Origin: an uncultured Desulfobulbaceae bacterium
Lineage (GTDB): Bacteria; Desulfobacterota; Desulfobulbia; Desulfobulbales; Desulfobulbaceae
Length of the DNA: 64,000 nt
Direction: 5' to 3'
Assembly: GCA_947259225.1 (NCBI GenBank)
Contig: CAMYLK010000012.1
Span: forward strand, 1-64,000
Below are positions 63,271 to 64,000 of the stretch, one piece after another. The translations under genes were made by a program, and so were the position numbers. Position 1 is the first letter of the stretch, and each line of letters starts with the position of its first letter. A model generated the notes under the pieces. The model worked only from the letters and a program-made list of their open reading frames with translations, ran no database searches and was not told the origin of the DNA.

Positions 63271-64000
63271 ATGCCACAACAAAAAATCGGCATAGCCATG
63301 AGTGGAGGGGTGGACAGTTCAGTCACTGCTTCTATTCTGAAGCAAGAGGGGCATGCAGTGCATGGTTTTTTCATGCTCCTCCCCTTACCCGGTGTCAAAA
63401 AGCATATCAAACGGGTGCAGGAAGTGGCAAATCTTCTCGAAATTCCACTCCATCTTGTTGAAATTGAAGATATTTTCAGCAAGGAAGTCATGAATTATTT
63501 TATAAGTACATATCAACGGGGGCTCACCCCAAACCCCTGTGTGGTTTGCAACAAGCAGGTAAAGTTCGGCGCGTTGTTAACAAAAATTCTGGGCCAGGGT
63601 ATGGACAGGATGGCAACGGGACATTACGCCCGCATCACCCGGATTGATGATGGGAGCTTTGCTCTGCAAAGAGGTTGCGATCCTAAAAAGGACCAGTCAT
63701 ATTTTCTCTGCCGCTTGTCTTCGGGACAACTGCAAAACCTGGTTCTGCCGCTGGGCGAATTCACCAAAGATGAGGTATATGAGCTGGCGGCTCAAATGAA
63801 CCTGCACGGTGTCCATGGACCTGAAAGCCAGGATATCTGTTTTCTGGCTGATGAAACCGTTTCCAGCTTTTTTGCCAAGCAGGGGTTCCATGACATGCCC
63901 GGAGATATTATGACGCGTGAAGGTAAGGTGATAGGGCAACACCGTGGGCTATGGCATTACACAATTGGCCAGAGGCGTGGCCTGGGACTGCCCGATGCCA
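63271..64000 (+). CDS. mnmA: tRNA-specific 2-thiouridylase MnmA, 5' part (runs off the window)
   Basis: At least 243 residues; no stop before the window end. Opens IGIAMSGGVDSSVTASIL with the PP-loop SGGVDSS, then TPNPCVVCNKQVKFG (catalytic Cys), ATGHYARI, KKDQSYFL-like KKDQSYFLCRL, GPESQDICFL (second Cys) and HRGLWHYTIGQRRGLGLP. It inserts sulfur at U34 of tRNA. The stretch after the PP-loop is shorter than in textbook MnmA, but all catalytic motifs are present. Confidence 0.92.
   Translation, partial: MPQQKIGIAMSGGVDSSVTASILKQEGHAVHGFFMLLPLPGVKKHIKRVQEVANLLEIPLHLVEIEDIFSKEVMNYFISTYQRGLTPNPCVVCNKQVKFGALLTKILGQGMDRMATGHYARITRIDDGSFALQRGCDPKKDQSYFLCRLSSGQLQNLVLPLGEFTKDEVYELAAQMNLHGVHGPESQDICFLADETVSSFFAKQGFHDMPGDIMTREGKVIGQHRGLWHYTIGQRRGLGLPDA

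Noticed and set aside
1..64000. CRISPR arrays, rRNA or tRNA genes, and prophage genes
   Set aside because: Both strands were read for regular short repeats, clover-leaf arms and phage structural motifs; none was convincing.

Overview
The window reads as chromosome from a Gram-negative, sulfate- or sulfur-metabolising member of the Desulfobacterota (the former Deltaproteobacteria, probably near Desulfobulbales). The evidence is a complete dsrMKJOP operon (43.0-48.2 kb), an acsE-type corrinoid methyltransferase of the Wood-Ljungdahl pathway, an 11-haem cytochrome, lptA/lptB, and two genes that make sense only if in-frame UGA is read as selenocysteine. The species cannot be fixed from sequence reading alone.

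Layout. 1-6.7 kb: the 3' end of an IS3-type transposase, then seven unrelated, AT-rich, plus-strand genes separated by long gaps. Several gaps hold attC-like imperfect inverted repeats, so this looks like part of an integron cassette array without its integrase. One cassette encodes a selenocysteine peroxiredoxin. 7.1-16.1 kb: thpR and a polar amino-acid ABC transporter whose four genes are split by a reverse-strand gene for a 1421-residue secreted repeat protein. 16.2-33.5 kb: a long minus-strand block with pgsA, a lytic transglycosylase, a transaldolase-like gene, folK, dapB, dapA, dapF, lysA, a fibronectin-type lipoprotein, argH, argG and argF. A plus-strand PhnD-like protein and a haem-motif hybrid kinase follow, then argD and argB. 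33.7-36.9 kb: lptA-lptB-rpoN-ptsN. 37-42.9 kb: class II DAHP synthase, an HsdR_N-like protein, acsE, prc and an RsbRD_N-like protein. 43-48.2 kb: dsrMKJOP with a hairpin-rich leader. 48.3-55.3 kb: a flavodoxin-like protein, prepilin peptidase, pyrK-pyrD-aroD, tpx, a ZIP transporter and a Cache-domain sensor. 55.5-58.6 kb: a selenocysteine-containing multihaem cytochrome/tandem-rhodanese fusion and a CysZ-like membrane protein. 58.7-59.5 kb: two related small RNA genes with sigma70 promoters and terminators. 59.7-62.4 kb: an ECF nickel/cobalt transporter. 62.7 kb to the end: a Cys-rich HTH regulator and the 5' part of mnmA.

How the genes work together. DsrMKJOP moves electrons between the menaquinone pool and cytoplasmic sulfite reduction. 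The seleno-cytochrome/rhodanese may handle electrons and sulfane sulfur in the periplasm. The nickel/cobalt importer could feed hydrogenase, CODH or corrinoid enzymes such as the AcsE partner. The arg/lys block makes arginine, and diaminopimelate and lysine.

The strongest non-routine observations are the two UGA/bSECIS genes, the paired small RNAs with an invariant anti-Shine-Dalgarno-like segment, and a dyad operator inside one of their promoters that recurs in part at the nearby HTH gene.
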